Source: Paracoccaceae bacterium
GTDB lineage: Bacteria; Pseudomonadota; Alphaproteobacteria; Rhodobacterales; Rhodobacteraceae
Assembly (NCBI GenBank): GCA_018607905.1
Contig: JABBAP010000054.1
Coordinates: forward strand, 1 to 64,000
DNA: 64,000 nt
Direction of reading: 5' to 3'
Part shown: in pieces, positions 9,500 to 18,842 of the stretch
Position numbering within the stretch: position 1 is the stretch's first letter
Layout of the letters: each line of letters opens with the position of its first letter
The notes under the pieces: model-generated
What the model was told of the DNA's origin: nothing
Seen by the model: only the letters and a program-made list of their open reading frames with translations
Database searches by the model: none
Position numbers and translations under genes: made by a program

Positions 9500-11046
9500 C
9501 GCCAAAATCCAATCCAATCCGTCTGCTCGCCAGCTTTTTCACCGTAAGCGTTTGGACCCTTGCCAGCCGTGTCATGGGCTTTGTGCGCGAAATAATGTTC
9601 GCCAGCTTTTTTGGTTCCTCCGCCACCGCAGAGGCCTTTCAGATCGCGTTTGCCCTGCCCAATATGTTCCGCCGTTTCTTTGCCGAAGGCGCGTTCAACA
9701 TGGCTTTTGTGCCAATGTTTTCGAAAAAGCTGGAAAACGACGAAGACGCAAAGGCCTTCGCGCAAAACGCGATGGCAAATCTGGCAACGATCCTCATCAT
9801 TCTGACGGTTATCGCCCTGATCGCGATGCCGTGGTTCGTTCTGGCCACCGCATCGGGTTTTGCAGGCGATGAACGCTTCGATTTGGCCACAGATTTTGGC
9901 CGCATCACATTCCCCTACATCCTGTTTATCTCGCTTGCCGCACTGCTGTCTGGCGTTCTAAACGCCCTTGGCCGTTTTGCCGCCGCTGCCGCTGCACCTG
10001 TGTTTCTCAACATCATTCTCGTGGGCGCGATGACCCTTGCCTATCTGCAGGGCTATGACGTCGGCAACGCGCTCACATGGGGCGTCCCCGTCGCAGGTGT
10101 GGCGCAACTCGCCATCGTCTGGGTCGCAGCAAAACGCGCAGGCATTCGCCTGATGCCACAAATCCCGCGCCTAACGCCCGACATGAAAAAGCTCGCGATG
10201 ATCGCAGCCCCGGCTATGCTGGCGGGCGGCGTTGTTCAAATCAACCTCGTGGTGGGCCGCCAAGTGGCCAGCCATTTTGATGGCGCAATCCAGTGGCTCG
10301 CGGTTGCGGATCGGCTTTATCAATTGCCGCTCGGCGTGGTCGGAATTGCAATCGGCGTGGTTCTTTTGCCCGATCTGTCGCGCAAGCTTTCCTCGGGCGA
10401 TACCGACGGTGGGCAATACGCCTTTAACCGCGCCACCGAATTTGCGCTTGCCCTCACCCTGCCTGCAACTGTCGGCCTCTTGCTTGTGCCTGGCCCTGTT
10501 GTGTCGGTGCTGTTTGAACGGGGTGCATTTAATGCGACCGACAGCGCGATGACAGCCAGCGCCTTGGCCATTTACGCCGTCGGCCTGCCCGCGTTCGTGC
10601 TGCAAAAGGTCTTTCAGCCACTGTATTTCGCCCGCGAAGACACCAAAACACCGTTCCGTTTCGCGCTTGTCTCGATGGTTCTCAACGTCGTTCTGGCCTT
10701 TGGCTTGCGCGAACAATTCGGCTTTCTGGCCGCCGCCATCGGCACGACACTGTCGTCCATCGTCCTTGTGGCACTGCTGTATTTTGGCACGCGCAAACTT
10801 GGGGCCGAAGCACAATTTGATGCGGGATTAAAACGCACCGCGCCTCGTCTTTTGGCCGCAAGCGTCGTGATGGGCGTCGCAACTTACGGCCTCGGTTTGC
10901 TGCTCGATCCGTATTTCAGCCATGCAGGCATCCGCTACGCCGCACTCGCCGCGTTGATCATCGGGGCAATCGCGGTTTACGCCGCCGCGTGCTTCATCTT
11001 TGGGGCCTTTTCAAAACAGAGCCTGCGCGGATTTGTGAAACGCTAA
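9496..11046 (+). CDS. murJ: Lipid II flippase MurJ
   Basis: 516 residues with about 14 transmembrane helices, MviN/MurJ family of the MOP superfamily. The N-terminal SRVMGFVREIMFASFFG and the AEAFQIAFALPNMFRRFFAEGAF segments are diagnostic. It flips the peptidoglycan precursor lipid II across the inner membrane. Its ATG shares an ATGA overlap with the glnD stop. The glnD-murJ pair is common in alphaproteobacteria. Confidence 0.96.
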   Translation: MTPKSNPIRLLASFFTVSVWTLASRVMGFVREIMFASFFGSSATAEAFQIAFALPNMFRRFFAEGAFNMAFVPMFSKKLENDEDAKAFAQNAMANLATILIILTVIALIAMPWFVLATASGFAGDERFDLATDFGRITFPYILFISLAALLSGVLNALGRFAAAAAAPVFLNIILVGAMTLAYLQGYDVGNALTWGVPVAGVAQLAIVWVAAKRAGIRLMPQIPRLTPDMKKLAMIAAPAMLAGGVVQINLVVGRQVASHFDGAIQWLAVADRLYQLPLGVVGIAIGVVLLPDLSRKLSSGDTDGGQYAFNRATEFALALTLPATVGLLLVPGPVVSVLFERGAFNATDSAMTASALAIYAVGLPAFVLQKVFQPLYFAREDTKTPFRFALVSMVLNVVLAFGLREQFGFLAAAIGTTLSSIVLVALLYFGTRKLGAEAQFDAGLKRTAPRLLAASVVMGVATYGLGLLLDPYFSHAGIRYAALAALIIGAIAVYAAACFIFGAFSKQSLRGFVKR

Positions 11047-11050
11047 GGCG

Positions 11051-11746
11051 CTATCGACTGCGCAATCGTTCCAGCCAAAAATCCACACCGCGTCCTTCAA
11101 CGGGGCGTAAAAATGCGCACAGTGGAAAGCCAACACCAAACCCAACGACGCAATCAACCCAGCCATTGCTGCCAAAAACATAGGCCATCACTGCCAGAAA
11201 CACGCCAAGCTGCGAAATCAACCGGAACGCTTTTAACCCAGTTTCACCGCTCGCGCGTTGTTGCGAAAACAAGATCCAGCTTAACGCCCCAATCAGCCCG
11301 AACGATGGCGCAGATGCCCCCAGCATCGCGCTCGCGGGGCCGTTTATCAGCGCCTGCAAAAACGCGCCGATGATGCCGCTGCCCAGATAAATCACCAGCA
11401 CAGATAGCGAAGACATTCGCTCGCCTACAAATTTTCCCAGCGCCAAAACGAACACAAGGCTGAACAGCGTGCCGACAAAATTCACGTGCACAAACATATA
11501 GGTCACAAAACGGATCATCCCATCAAACGGAAACTGCCCGGTGTCCCACATCACAAACATGGCGAAATTTGAAAACCCGTATCTGTTGGCAATCACGTTG
11601 CGCCAACTCCCGCCCTGTGGCCCGCCAATGATCCCCGCTTCGCCCAGTTGGAACACGATTTCGGGCGCGCCAATCAACAGCGCAAGCAGGATCACCACTT
11701 GGGGCAACGGGTTTACCGGGGCTGCATCCGCATTCGGATCAAACAT
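11051..11746 (-). CDS. Rhomboid-fold membrane protein lacking the catalytic dyad
   Basis: 231 residues from ATG 11746 (GAGAGAG seven bases upstream; TTG 11752 rejected). About six membrane segments and the rhomboid layout are visible: FVHVNF (His87), and GASAPSFGLIGA at 143-154 in the position of the catalytic GxSG. Ser145 is present, but the usual GASG reads GASA. The sixth-helix AHLGG motif with the catalytic His reads WVDCVVGF (Asp198), and the second His and Asn of the HxxxxHxxxN motif are absent. It is probably an inactive rhomboid-like protein. It lies convergent with murJ and divergent from trpS. Confidence 0.75.
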   Translation of the reverse strand: MFDPNADAAPVNPLPQVVILLALLIGAPEIVFQLGEAGIIGGPQGGSWRNVIANRYGFSNFAMFVMWDTGQFPFDGMIRFVTYMFVHVNFVGTLFSLVFVLALGKFVGERMSSLSVLVIYLGSGIIGAFLQALINGPASAMLGASAPSFGLIGALSWILFSQQRASGETGLKAFRLISQLGVFLAVMAYVFGSNGWVDCVVGFGVGFPLCAFLRPVEGRGVDFWLERLRSR

Positions 11747-11821
11747 AACCAAACTCTCTCAACTTGACGTGGCTCAGCCATATCGCGATAACGCGCTGGC
11801 AACAACCAATCGGAGCCTCCA

Positions 11822-12844
11822 ATGGGCGAGACAACTTTCACACCGCGCGTTTTTTCAGGAATTCAGCCATCGGGCAACCTGACACTCGGCAACTATCTAG
11901 GTGCCGTGAAACGCTTTGTTGAAATGCAAGAATCCGGGATCGAAACCATCTACTGCATGGTCGATCTACACGCGATCACTGTCTGGCAAGACCCTGCAAC
12001 CCTGCGCCACAACACGCGCGAATTGGCCGCGGCTTACATCGCCTGCGGTTTGGATCCGAAAAAATCCATCCTGTTCAATCAATCCCAAGTGCCCGCGCAC
12101 GCCGAACTTGGCTGGTTGTTCAATTGCGTCGCGCGCCTTGGCTGGATGAACCGCATGACCCAGTTCAAAGACAAGGCTGGCAAAAACGCGGAAAAAACCT
12201 CGCTTGGGCTCTACGCCTATCCGTCTTTGATGGCCGCAGACATTCTGATTTATCACGCCACGCACGTTCCCGTGGGCGAAGATCAGAAACAGCATGTAGA
12301 ACTGACCCGCGATATCGCGGCCAAGTTTAACCACGATTTCAAAACCGATTTCTTCCCAGAACCCGAGCCCATCATCGACGGCGCTGGAACGCGGGTTATG
12401 TCCCTGCGCGACGGCACCAAGAAGATGTCGAAATCTGATCCCTCTGATCTGTCGCGCATCAACATGACCGATGACGCGGATACGATTGCCAAAAAAATCC
12501 GCAAGGCCAAAACTGACGCGGACGCGCTGCCCGATAACCTCGATGATCTGAAAGACCGTCCAGAGGCACGCAATCTGGTGAATATTCGCGCAGGGCTGAC
12601 GGGCAAAACACCCCAGCAAGTAATCGAGGAAGTCGCGGGCCAGCAATTTGGCACCTTCAAACCAGAGCTTGCCGATATCGCAGTCGCGCAACTCGCCCCC
12701 ATCACAGACGAGATGAACCGCCTAATGGGCGACGTAACCGAGATCGATCGCGTTTTGGGCGACGGTGCAAACCGCGCCGCAGAGATCGCCGAACCAATCC
12801 TTGCGAAAACCTTTGATATCGTGGGCATGATCCGCTCGCGATAA
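11822..12844 (+). CDS. trpS: Tryptophanyl-tRNA synthetase
   Basis: 340 residues, the normal bacterial length, class I synthetase. The PSGNLTLGN motif (16-24, the HIGH equivalent) and KMSKS (201-205) are both intact. It charges tRNA-Trp in the cytoplasm. A rho-independent terminator follows 29 bases after the stop, so it is probably monocistronic. Confidence 0.98.
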   Translation: MGETTFTPRVFSGIQPSGNLTLGNYLGAVKRFVEMQESGIETIYCMVDLHAITVWQDPATLRHNTRELAAAYIACGLDPKKSILFNQSQVPAHAELGWLFNCVARLGWMNRMTQFKDKAGKNAEKTSLGLYAYPSLMAADILIYHATHVPVGEDQKQHVELTRDIAAKFNHDFKTDFFPEPEPIIDGAGTRVMSLRDGTKKMSKSDPSDLSRINMTDDADTIAKKIRKAKTDADALPDNLDDLKDRPEARNLVNIRAGLTGKTPQQVIEEVAGQQFGTFKPELADIAVAQLAPITDEMNRLMGDVTEIDRVLGDGANRAAEIAEPILAKTFDIVGMIRSR

Positions 12845-12872
12845 CCCCTTCCCAGGCGAAAACCAAAACCCT

Positions 12873-12899
12873 ACGGCTCCCTTTTGGGGGCCGTTTTTG
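12873..12899 (+). terminator. Rho-independent terminator after trpS
   Basis: ACGGCTCCC (12873-12881), loop TTTT, GGGGGCCGT (12886-12894), then a T run. Nine pairs with one G-T wobble. Confidence 0.85.
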
Positions 12900-12909
12900 G
12901 TTCAACCAC

Positions 12910-12937
12910 TTTACATGAACAGCGTTCATGTTATGAT
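12910..12937 (+). promoter_or_regulatory. Sigma-70 promoter with a palindrome in its spacer
   Basis: TTTACA (12910-12915), 16 bases, TATGAT (12932-12937). The spacer is filled by ACATGAAC-AGC-GTTCATGT (12913-12931), a perfect 8-base inverted repeat with a 3-base centre, reminiscent of TetR-family operators. It lies 26 bases before the ATG of the DUF2157 gene. Confidence 0.6.
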
Positions 12938-12962
12938 ACTCCCGAATCAAAAGGGACATCAC

Positions 12963-14246
12963 ATGGCACTGTGGAATCGCAAAACCATCCTTACAAACGC
13001 TGTCAGCGATTGGCACACCCGTGGCTTGCTCGATGAGACAACCGCCGCAAACTTGCTGGCCGATACCGATACGCAGGGCAGCAGCTTTTCCTTCCAAAAC
13101 ATCCTGATCCTGCTCGCTGTCATCTGTCTGGGCTTTGCCGCCATGACCTTTGTCGCCGCGAACTGGGATGATATGGCCCGCCTCACACGCGTTGCCGTGG
13201 TACTCGGTTCCATGTGGGTGTTTTGGGGGGCCTCGGCGTTTTTCCAATGGCGCGATCAAACGTGGTTCGCACAGGTCTTTACCCTTGGTGCCTGCGCCAT
13301 GTTCGGCGCTGGCATCATGCTGATCAGCCAGATTTATCACATCCAAGGCTCTGCCAAAGACGCGACTTGGCTCTGGGCTCTGGGCACAATTCTGGCCGCT
13401 ACATTCACCCGCTCCATTCCCGCGCTTGCCCTATCCATCGCGCTGTTCACGACGTGGTCATGGCTAGAACCGAGCATGTTTTCGTGGCGCAATCCAGAAT
13501 TCCAATATTCGTTCATTGCCTACATGGCCGTCTGCGCCGCGCTCGCCTATTGGATGCACAGCCGTTTTTGCGCGCACCTTGTGGTGCTTGCCACCGCGCT
13601 TTGGGCCGTTCCAACGGGCATAGCCCTTCTGGATGATGGCTTCGCCGCGTTTCCCTCCGCCGTCATCGGCATCACATTCGTGCTTATGTCCATCATGCTC
13701 TTCTCAGATCGCAACACAAATTGGCTGCGGGGCTTTGAACGCGCGGTCGTGTTTTTCGCCATCGGCGTCCTAGGCGTGATGTGCTTTTTCTGGAGCGTTG
13801 AAATGTCAAATGGCTCAAAGGTAAATGCCGTTGCAACACCCCTCTTCATCACCGCCGCGCTCGCGATACTCGGCACTGCAGCCTTTGCATTCCTGGTCCG
13901 CGCCCGTGCCCACCCAAACAGCTACGACATCATCGTCACCGCGATTTTCACCGCGCTTACCTTCACTTGCATGGCCCTAGGCAATGGCGAACCGCTATTC
14001 TTCATGGCTCTCCTGCTCGCCGCATCCATCTGGATCATTCGCATGGGCTGGCGCATCGAATACCGCCCAATCACCGTCTTAGGCTTCATCTCTTTCGGCC
14101 TAATGATGCTGTGGATATACTTTGAAACCATCGGCACCTTGCTCGGCACCAGCGTCTTTTACGCCGTCGCAGGCGTCCTGTTGCTCGCGGGTGTTTTCAT
14201 CATTCCCCGCCTCACGCGCACACCTGTTAAGGGAGAAGTGAAATGA
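12963..14246 (+). CDS. DUF2157 multispanning membrane protein
   Basis: 427 residues from ATG 12963, preceded by AAAAGGGAC. An N-terminal cytoplasmic stretch of about 50 residues (WHTRGLLDETTAANLL, the DUF2157 signature) is followed by about 12 hydrophobic helices. No biochemical role is known for the family. It is almost always paired with a GDYXXLXY protein, here overlapping by ATGA. Expression is probably controlled by the palindrome in its promoter. Confidence 0.85.
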   Translation: MALWNRKTILTNAVSDWHTRGLLDETTAANLLADTDTQGSSFSFQNILILLAVICLGFAAMTFVAANWDDMARLTRVAVVLGSMWVFWGASAFFQWRDQTWFAQVFTLGACAMFGAGIMLISQIYHIQGSAKDATWLWALGTILAATFTRSIPALALSIALFTTWSWLEPSMFSWRNPEFQYSFIAYMAVCAALAYWMHSRFCAHLVVLATALWAVPTGIALLDDGFAAFPSAVIGITFVLMSIMLFSDRNTNWLRGFERAVVFFAIGVLGVMCFFWSVEMSNGSKVNAVATPLFITAALAILGTAAFAFLVRARAHPNSYDIIVTAIFTALTFTCMALGNGEPLFFMALLLAASIWIIRMGWRIEYRPITVLGFISFGLMMLWIYFETIGTLLGTSVFYAVAGVLLLAGVFIIPRLTRTPVKGEVK

Positions 14247-14797
14247 GCAAACGTATCCTGATCATCAGCACTGTTTTGGTTGCACTGCTTCAAACCTGTG
14301 TTCTCGCTAAAATCGTCACCGACCGCGCTGTGGCGCTAAACGCAGGCCAAGAAGTCATTCTTGAAACAGGTTTCGTTGACCCACGTGATTTGTTTCGCGG
14401 CCATTACACCGTGCTAAATTTCGAAATTGAGTCCATCGACAAATCCACCGTAGAGATCGTCGGCGATTACACATATTCCACACCAATTTACATCGAATTG
14501 GACACCTCTGGCGACTTCGCGCAGGCAAAACGCCTTACGCCAACACCGCCGACCGATGCCACAGGCCCAGTTCTGATGGCAACTGTTCGAAATGTCGGAT
14601 CAAACGAAAACACCCCCCTTACACTGAACCTCCCGTTTGAACGCTTTTACGCCGCCAAAACCCGCGCACTTAAACTGCAAAATATGCAGCGCGAACGCAA
14701 ACTCGGCGTCATCCTCTCCGTCGCCGACGATGGTACGGCGATGATCAAGGGTCTCACGATTGAGGGCGAAAAAATCTACGAGGAACCGCTTTACTAA
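14243..14797 (+). CDS. GDYXXLXY domain protein
   Basis: 184 residues: an N-terminal membrane anchor (about residues 5-23) and a soluble domain with the family core DLFRGHYTVLNFEI near residues 48-61. It is cotranslated with the DUF2157 protein (ATGA overlap), and the two presumably form a membrane complex. Function is unknown. The family name motif is slightly changed (RGHYTVLNF). Confidence 0.85.
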   Translation: MSKRILIISTVLVALLQTCVLAKIVTDRAVALNAGQEVILETGFVDPRDLFRGHYTVLNFEIESIDKSTVEIVGDYTYSTPIYIELDTSGDFAQAKRLTPTPPTDATGPVLMATVRNVGSNENTPLTLNLPFERFYAAKTRALKLQNMQRERKLGVILSVADDGTAMIKGLTIEGEKIYEEPLY

Positions 14798-14849
14798 CGC
14801 GACTCGCACTTGGCGCTCGTTTCTTTTACGCTGCGCCAAAGAGGTGCCC

Positions 14850-16727
14850 ATGCGCGAAAATGAAGACGAAATTTCCTTTGATGATTACGACGAACGCATC
14901 AATCCACACCCAGAACACAACGATTTTGACGTGGTGGTTGAGGCCGCCATTTCCCGTCGAGGATTCCTGTCTGGCGTCCTAACATTTGGCGCGGGCAGTT
15001 TCGTGATGGGCACCCGCGACGCAAACGCAACCACAAGCCCTTTTGAGTTTGAACAGATAGCGGCCTCCATCGCAGACACAGTGCGCGTGCCCAAAGGCTA
15101 CAGCTGGGACATCGCGGTGCAATGGGGCGATAAAATGTGGTCCGACAGCCCAGAATTTGATCCCAAAACACGCGGCACTGCCGCATCCCAAGCGCGTTCA
15201 TTTGGCGATAACAATGATGGCATGGCGCTGTTTGATATCGGCGGAAAAGCCGTTCTGGTTGCCAACAACGAATACACCAATCGCAAAATCATCTGGGGCA
15301 ACCGCACTGATAGCAAACCCCAGACCGATGATGATCTGCTAAAGGTCAAAATGGCCCACGGCGTTTCAATTGTGGAATTGGCCGAGCAGAACGGCAAATG
15401 GTCACCCGTGGTGGACAGCCCCTTCAATCGTCGCATCACCCCCGATACCGACATGGAAATCACTGGCCCCGCCGCTGGCCATGCCCTGCTGAAAACCGCA
15501 GCCGATCCCACGGGAACAAAAACCAAAGGCACGTGGAACAATTGCGGCAACGGCGAAACACCTTGGGGCACCTATTTGGCCTGCGAAGAGAACTTTAACG
15601 GCTATTTCTCCTCCTCAGACGCTGAGTTCGAAATCTCACCCGAGCTAAAACGCTATGGCATCGGACATTCCGATTGGGGGTATCGCTGGGCAAAAATCGA
15701 CACCCGCTTCGATGTCGCAAGAAACCCGAACGAGCCCAATCGCGCCGGCTACGTTGTGGAAATTGACCCTGCTGATCCATCCTCGACCCCGAAAAAACAC
15801 ACGGCACTGGGCCGTTTCAAACACGAAAATGCCGACGTTCAAATCGCCGTTGATGGCCGCATCGTGGTGTACATGGGCGATGATGAGCGGGGCGAATACC
15901 TGTACAAATACGTCTCTCGCGGCGTTTACACCAAAGGCGGCGATACCTCCGATCTGTTCAGCGACGGCACACTTTACGCAGCAAAATTTCGCGCCAACCA
16001 GCGCGGCGAATGGCTGCCGCTTAGCCCCGAAACCACGGGCATGACCCGCGCAGAAATTTGCATCCACACCCGCCAAGCGGCATCCGCCGTGGGTGCAACA
16101 ACCATGGATCGCCCCGAATGGGTTGCCTCTAACCCGAACCGCGTTGAATCTTATGTGGCCCTGACCAATAACAAAAACCGAGGCCGAAAACCAAACGCTG
16201 GCGGGGATGATACACCCATAAACCCCGCCAACCCACGGCGCAAAAACCGCTACGGCCAAATCGTGCGCTGGGTGCCAGACAATCAGGACCACGGCGAAGG
16301 TGCATTTGATTGGGACATTTTCGCGCTTGCAGGAAACCCTGATGTGCACGACGACGACAAAGCAGGATCCGCCAACATCAACGCAGGCAACATGTTCAAT
16401 TCCCCCGATGGCTTGGCCTTTGACAGCAAGGGAATGCTGTGGATTCAGACCGACGGCAATTACAAAAACCAGGGCGATTTCGCGGGCATGGGCAACAATC
16501 AAATGCTGGTGGGCGACCCTGCAACGGGTGAGATCCGCCGTTTTCTGACCGGCCCGAATGAATGCGAAATCACTGGCATCACCTGGTCACCAGATCGCAA
16601 AACCGCATTTGTCGGCATCCAACACCCTGGCGGCAACGGCAATAGCACCTTTCCAAATGGCGGTAATTCCGTGCCCCGTTCCGCAATTGTCACAGTGCGT
16701 CGCGATGATGGAATGCCTATTGGATAA
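14850..16727 (+). CDS. phoX: PhoX family alkaline phosphatase, Tat-exported
   Basis: 625 residues from ATG 14850, which follows AGAGG; the longer frame from 14760 is unsupported. Twin-arginine signal SRRGFL at 35-40, then a hydrophobic stretch, so it is folded in the cytoplasm and exported by Tat. The remainder is the DUF839/PhoX beta-propeller (WGTYLACEENFNGY; GRFKHENADVQIAVDGR; SPDGLAFD). PhoX enzymes are Ca/Fe-dependent phosphomonoesterases used to obtain phosphate from organic esters, frequent in marine bacteria. A hairpin TTGGCGC/GCGCCAA (14810-14839) sits directly before the Shine-Dalgarno. I saw no clear Pho box in the 52-base gap. Confidence 0.9.
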   Translation: MRENEDEISFDDYDERINPHPEHNDFDVVVEAAISRRGFLSGVLTFGAGSFVMGTRDANATTSPFEFEQIAASIADTVRVPKGYSWDIAVQWGDKMWSDSPEFDPKTRGTAASQARSFGDNNDGMALFDIGGKAVLVANNEYTNRKIIWGNRTDSKPQTDDDLLKVKMAHGVSIVELAEQNGKWSPVVDSPFNRRITPDTDMEITGPAAGHALLKTAADPTGTKTKGTWNNCGNGETPWGTYLACEENFNGYFSSSDAEFEISPELKRYGIGHSDWGYRWAKIDTRFDVARNPNEPNRAGYVVEIDPADPSSTPKKHTALGRFKHENADVQIAVDGRIVVYMGDDERGEYLYKYVSRGVYTKGGDTSDLFSDGTLYAAKFRANQRGEWLPLSPETTGMTRAEICIHTRQAASAVGATTMDRPEWVASNPNRVESYVALTNNKNRGRKPNAGGDDTPINPANPRRKNRYGQIVRWVPDNQDHGEGAFDWDIFALAGNPDVHDDDKAGSANINAGNMFNSPDGLAFDSKGMLWIQTDGNYKNQGDFAGMGNNQMLVGDPATGEIRRFLTGPNECEITGITWSPDRKTAFVGIQHPGGNGNSTFPNGGNSVPRSAIVTVRRDDGMPIG

Positions 16728-16852
16728 CACACGTTTAAAGTGTATTCGAAGTATATCTTCTGCTTGTGGATGTATCTCAAGTATTTGAGGTATTTTGAGG
16801 CTTCGGCGACGGAACATGGGATCGACGCCGTACCATACAGGTAACGAGTATC

Positions 16853-16889
16853 GCCATGACCCCATCCCAGATCGTTTTGGGGTCATGGC
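16853..16889. terminator. Hairpin between convergent phoX and the TIM-barrel gene
   Basis: CCATGACCCCA (16854-16864) and TGGGGTCATGG (16878-16888) form an 11-base-pair stem with a 13-base loop. There is no T tract on either side, so it may be a bidirectional transcription stop or a processed 3' end. Confidence 0.45.
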
Positions 16890-16901
16890 ACAGTACCTAA
16901 A

Positions 16902-17750
16902 TTACGTGCGAGCTTCCATTTCCGCCCACATCTCCTCGACCCAACCTTTGATGACCAGTGCCTCTTCCCAGCGGTTGCTCATCTCGCGTCCATCGGGGCC
17001 TGTCATTGCGTATTCCGGCGGCCCCAATTCACACAAAAACACACAATCACCAGCTTCATTCCGCTTGCGCCAGCTTTCCAGCCCTTCGCGCCACCACCCT
17101 TGAAACAGCTCGACCCATTTCTGGTTCTGCGGGAAATCCAATTGCAACTGAATTTGCTGACGGCTGGCAACCCGTCCCTGAAAACTGTCGGATCGCTCCA
17201 AAATCCGGCTGATCAACCCCATGTCCCGCTCGCTTAACGGATACCAAAATTCGCGGTCCACTACGTAATGGCTCAGGTCCGCACACATCCGCATTTCTGG
17301 AATGGCATCCAGTAAACACAGCGTTGAATACAGATCATTGGTGATACAATTGCGATGCGCTTCAAACTGAATGGGCATGCCCTCGACCTCAGACATCTCA
17401 ATCCATTCACGGATCACGGGGATCATGCCCTCAACCGACAACGGCATCACTTGCCCGATCACATCCACAAATGGCGAGCCAAAATCCTTGGCCATTTTCA
17501 ACGTGTCACGCAGGCTTTCGATCGTTTTGGGGAACGCCACAATCAACGGCGTCAGGCCCGCCTTTTCCATGATCGGCTGAACCTCATAGGCTTGGGCCAC
17601 ATCGCCCGCCCCCAGATCAATCGCCATGCCGTGATAGCCAGCCCCCGCGACCATCTCGACCACTTGTTCATAGGGCAGCTTAACGCCCGTTTGATCATGG
17701 GGCTGCATCGCCCACAACGATGTATAAAGTTTTAGGTTCCGATCTGACAT
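16902..17750 (-). CDS. Xylose-isomerase-like TIM-barrel protein (sugar phosphate isomerase/epimerase type)
   Basis: 282 residues from ATG 17750, with GGAGGGG eight bases upstream. The sequence fits the AP-endonuclease-2/xylose-isomerase-like barrel: GYHGMAIDLGAG near residue 37, acidic and His residues at strand ends (QFEAHRN; MCADLSHY; FLCELGPPEY). The substrate is unknown. It lies five bases after the desaturase stop, so the two form an operon, which suggests action on a shared lipid or related small-molecule pathway; that is inference. Confidence 0.75.
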   Translation of the reverse strand: MSDRNLKLYTSLWAMQPHDQTGVKLPYEQVVEMVAGAGYHGMAIDLGAGDVAQAYEVQPIMEKAGLTPLIVAFPKTIESLRDTLKMAKDFGSPFVDVIGQVMPLSVEGMIPVIREWIEMSEVEGMPIQFEAHRNCITNDLYSTLCLLDAIPEMRMCADLSHYVVDREFWYPLSERDMGLISRILERSDSFQGRVASRQQIQLQLDFPQNQKWVELFQGWWREGLESWRKRNEAGDCVFLCELGPPEYAMTGPDGREMSNRWEEALVIKGWVEEMWAEMEART

Positions 17751-17755
17751 AGCCC

Positions 17756-18778
17756 CTACCCCTCCGCCTGCATGCGTGTGGTGCGCCCGCCACTGCGCGG
17801 AATGACCCAAACCTCGTTCATCGGGTATTGGCCCTCATCTTTGGCGCGCAATTTCTTGATCACTTCGATCTGAAATTCGATCCAGCCCATGCGATGCACC
17901 TCGCCCGCGTTGCCCTCAATTTTCGCATTCAATTCACGCAGCTTCCAGAACGGCACAGACGGGAAAATATGATGCGCCGTGTGATACGGCATTTGCCAGC
18001 ACAACCACCGCATCACCGCATTTGTACGCGTAGATCGTGTGTTTTCCAGAATGTCATCTTCGTGACTTAAACCCAAATGCTCAATCGTGTTTTGCAACTG
18101 CTGCACGGGTTTCGTCAGGATCAACGGCAGCACCCAAAACGTCATCGCAATCCATGATCCAGTGGCAATCGACACCACCAAAATCGCCAGATACAGCGCC
18201 AAACACACGCGGCTTTCTTTGATCAGCTTGGCTTCCTCTTCTTGGCGCACGAACGGTTCAATAATGATCCCACGGGCACGGCGCACAATGCCAAAAACAC
18301 GGTTGCGCCAATAGGTTATCCCCGACATCCACAGGAAATACGTCCACAGCGTGTACGGCTCGCGCACCAACTCTCCGTCGCGATCCCAATTGCCAGTGTG
18401 CGTGTGATGGGCGAAATGCATGACCTGATCGAAATCACGGGGATAAAACTGGATAAACCCGATGATCCGCCCGAAAAACGCGTTCAGCTTGCGTGTTTTA
18501 AACACCGTCGCATGGGACAACTCATGTTGCGCGGCATAGGTGAAATTGATCAACACCCCCAGAACAAAGCCCGTCACCAGAACCCACCAAGTCCCCAACG
18601 CCAGCGCATGCAGCCAACCCGCCACTGCAATCGCACCCAAATGGCTCGCCATTTGCAGCCCGCCATACAGATCGGATCGTTCATTCAACGCCCGCAATTC
18701 AACGGGCTCCAACAGTTTACGACGTGAAAAACTTGCTTCCATTGCGCGATTCCTTGCATCTAGATTTGCACTAACCAT
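17756..18778 (-). CDS. Membrane fatty acid desaturase
   Basis: 340 residues with two hydrophobic pairs and the three His boxes of the non-haem di-iron desaturase/hydroxylase family: HELSH, HFAHHTH and HTAHHIFP. It probably introduces a double bond or hydroxyl group into an acyl or related lipid chain in the inner membrane; the regiochemistry cannot be read. ATG 18778 is preceded by GAAAGAAA within an inverted repeat shared with the divergent LysR gene, which is the obvious candidate regulator. Confidence 0.87.
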   Translation of the reverse strand: MVSANLDARNRAMEASFSRRKLLEPVELRALNERSDLYGGLQMASHLGAIAVAGWLHALALGTWWVLVTGFVLGVLINFTYAAQHELSHATVFKTRKLNAFFGRIIGFIQFYPRDFDQVMHFAHHTHTGNWDRDGELVREPYTLWTYFLWMSGITYWRNRVFGIVRRARGIIIEPFVRQEEEAKLIKESRVCLALYLAILVVSIATGSWIAMTFWVLPLILTKPVQQLQNTIEHLGLSHEDDILENTRSTRTNAVMRWLCWQMPYHTAHHIFPSVPFWKLRELNAKIEGNAGEVHRMGWIEFQIEVIKKLRAKDEGQYPMNEVWVIPRSGGRTTRMQAEG

Positions 18779-18842
18779 ACAATTTGATTTCTTTCAGCAC
18801 TAATGGCATATTTTCAGCTAACACATGAAAGAAAATTGTATG
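18776..18842. promoter_or_regulatory. Mirror-image leader between the desaturase and LysR genes
   Basis: Each gene's leader reads TGAAAGAAA, then ATTGTATG ending in its start codon; the desaturase side has four extra bases. The result is a large imperfect inverted repeat (18776-18796 against 18826-18842) whose outer ends are the two ATG codons. The 29-base centre is AT-rich and must hold both promoters. This is a likely LysR operator region and it supports LysR starting at 18840. Confidence 0.6.

Noticed and set aside
14760-14849. Upstream start for phoX overlapping the GDYXXLXY gene
   Set aside because: No ribosome binding site. ATG 14850 follows AGAGG and gives a normal PhoX N-terminus.
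15645-16502. 285-residue frame opposite phoX
   Set aside because: Antisense to a clear PhoX domain, with no Shine-Dalgarno or family.
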